A stretch of 64,000 bases of DNA from contig JACBWW010000070.1 of NCBI GenBank assembly GCA_020086605.1, positions 660,179 through 724,178 of the forward strand. The letters run 5' to 3'. A model generated the notes under the pieces. The model worked only from the letters and a program-made list of their open reading frames with translations, was not told the DNA's origin and made no database searches. The position numbers and the translations under genes were made by a program. Below are positions 63,887 to 64,000 of this stretch, piece after piece; the stretch's first letter is position 1; every line of letters starts with the position of its first letter. This stretch comes from Lanius collurio. Taxonomy: Eukaryota; Chordata; Aves; Passeriformes; Laniidae.

Positions 63887-64000
63887 CCTACTGCTTGTAT
63901 AGGTGAGATGTCGCAAGTTAACTACTACTCTACAGTAGTAGTTATTTGCAACACCTTAATAATTTGCATTGGCTTTTTTACTGAACAGGCATGTTTTAGT
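63887..64000. repeat. interspersed repeat copy 2, cut by the window end
   Basis: It is homologous to 62096-62225 in the same orientation and runs off the right edge. It carries a hairpin at 63910-63952: an 11-bp perfect stem (63919-63929 with 63934-63944), a 4-nt CTAC loop, then a lower stem with one bulge and one mismatch. The 5' wording CCTACTGCTTGT matches copy 1, but no TATA or AATAAA lies upstream, unlike copy 1. Confidence 0.65.

Noticed and set aside
1..64000. tRNA, rRNA, snRNA or bacterial/phage genes
   Set aside because: No cloverleaf, conserved snRNA start, rRNA wording or compact gene order was seen on either strand.

Overview
The window looks like AT-rich, non-coding nuclear DNA from a bird, probably a songbird (Passeriformes). 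Five CR1 LINE pieces, all truncated, are recognisable. There are several LTRs of avian endogenous retroviruses, simple repeats with long A/T runs, and no long open reading frame. The organism call rests on recalled avian repeat families: the CR1 3' tail, the chicken-type ERVL LTR, and a songbird LTR ending in ...CTTTTCAAACCAAGACA. I could not run a database search. There are no operons, ribosome-binding sites, phage genes, CRISPR arrays, tRNA or rRNA genes.

Layout. 1-23 kb is mostly unique AT-rich sequence. It holds a 160-bp TTTCTC hexanucleotide tract (0.97-1.13 kb), a CR1 reverse-transcriptase fragment (2.2-2.8 kb), LTR-like GC-richer patches (6.1-6.4, 20.5-21.0 and 22.3-22.5 kb) and an old CR1 tail (18.1 kb). 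At 23.06-24.98 kb a solo LTR is interrupted by a second, unrelated LTR on the opposite strand. A second copy of the host LTR family lies at 32.79-33.71 kb in the same orientation, and both copies are flanked by imperfect 6-bp target duplications. At 38.58-40.20 kb an ERVL-type LTR on the minus strand is split by a plus-strand LTR. 40-64 kb is again mainly unique, with two deeply decayed CR1 relics (42.9 and 54.6 kb), a recent CR1 tail (59.7 kb), an LTR with visible TATA and AATAAA signals (61.7-62.1 kb), a TATC microsatellite (62.5 kb), and a repeat pair (62.1 kb and the right edge) with a hairpin at its start.

Genes. No gene can be identified with certainty. A few short stretches have good splice sites around an open frame: 4214-4362 on plus; 9225-9322, 13897-13978 and a cluster at 52.1-56.6 kb on minus. 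They could be exons of genes with very long introns. In 64 kb of AT-rich DNA many such pairings arise by chance, so they are listed as candidates with low confidence.

I found no undescribed biological system here. The most informative structures are the two nested LTR events, the ancient CR1 relics, the paired hairpin-bearing repeat and the candidate exon cluster.
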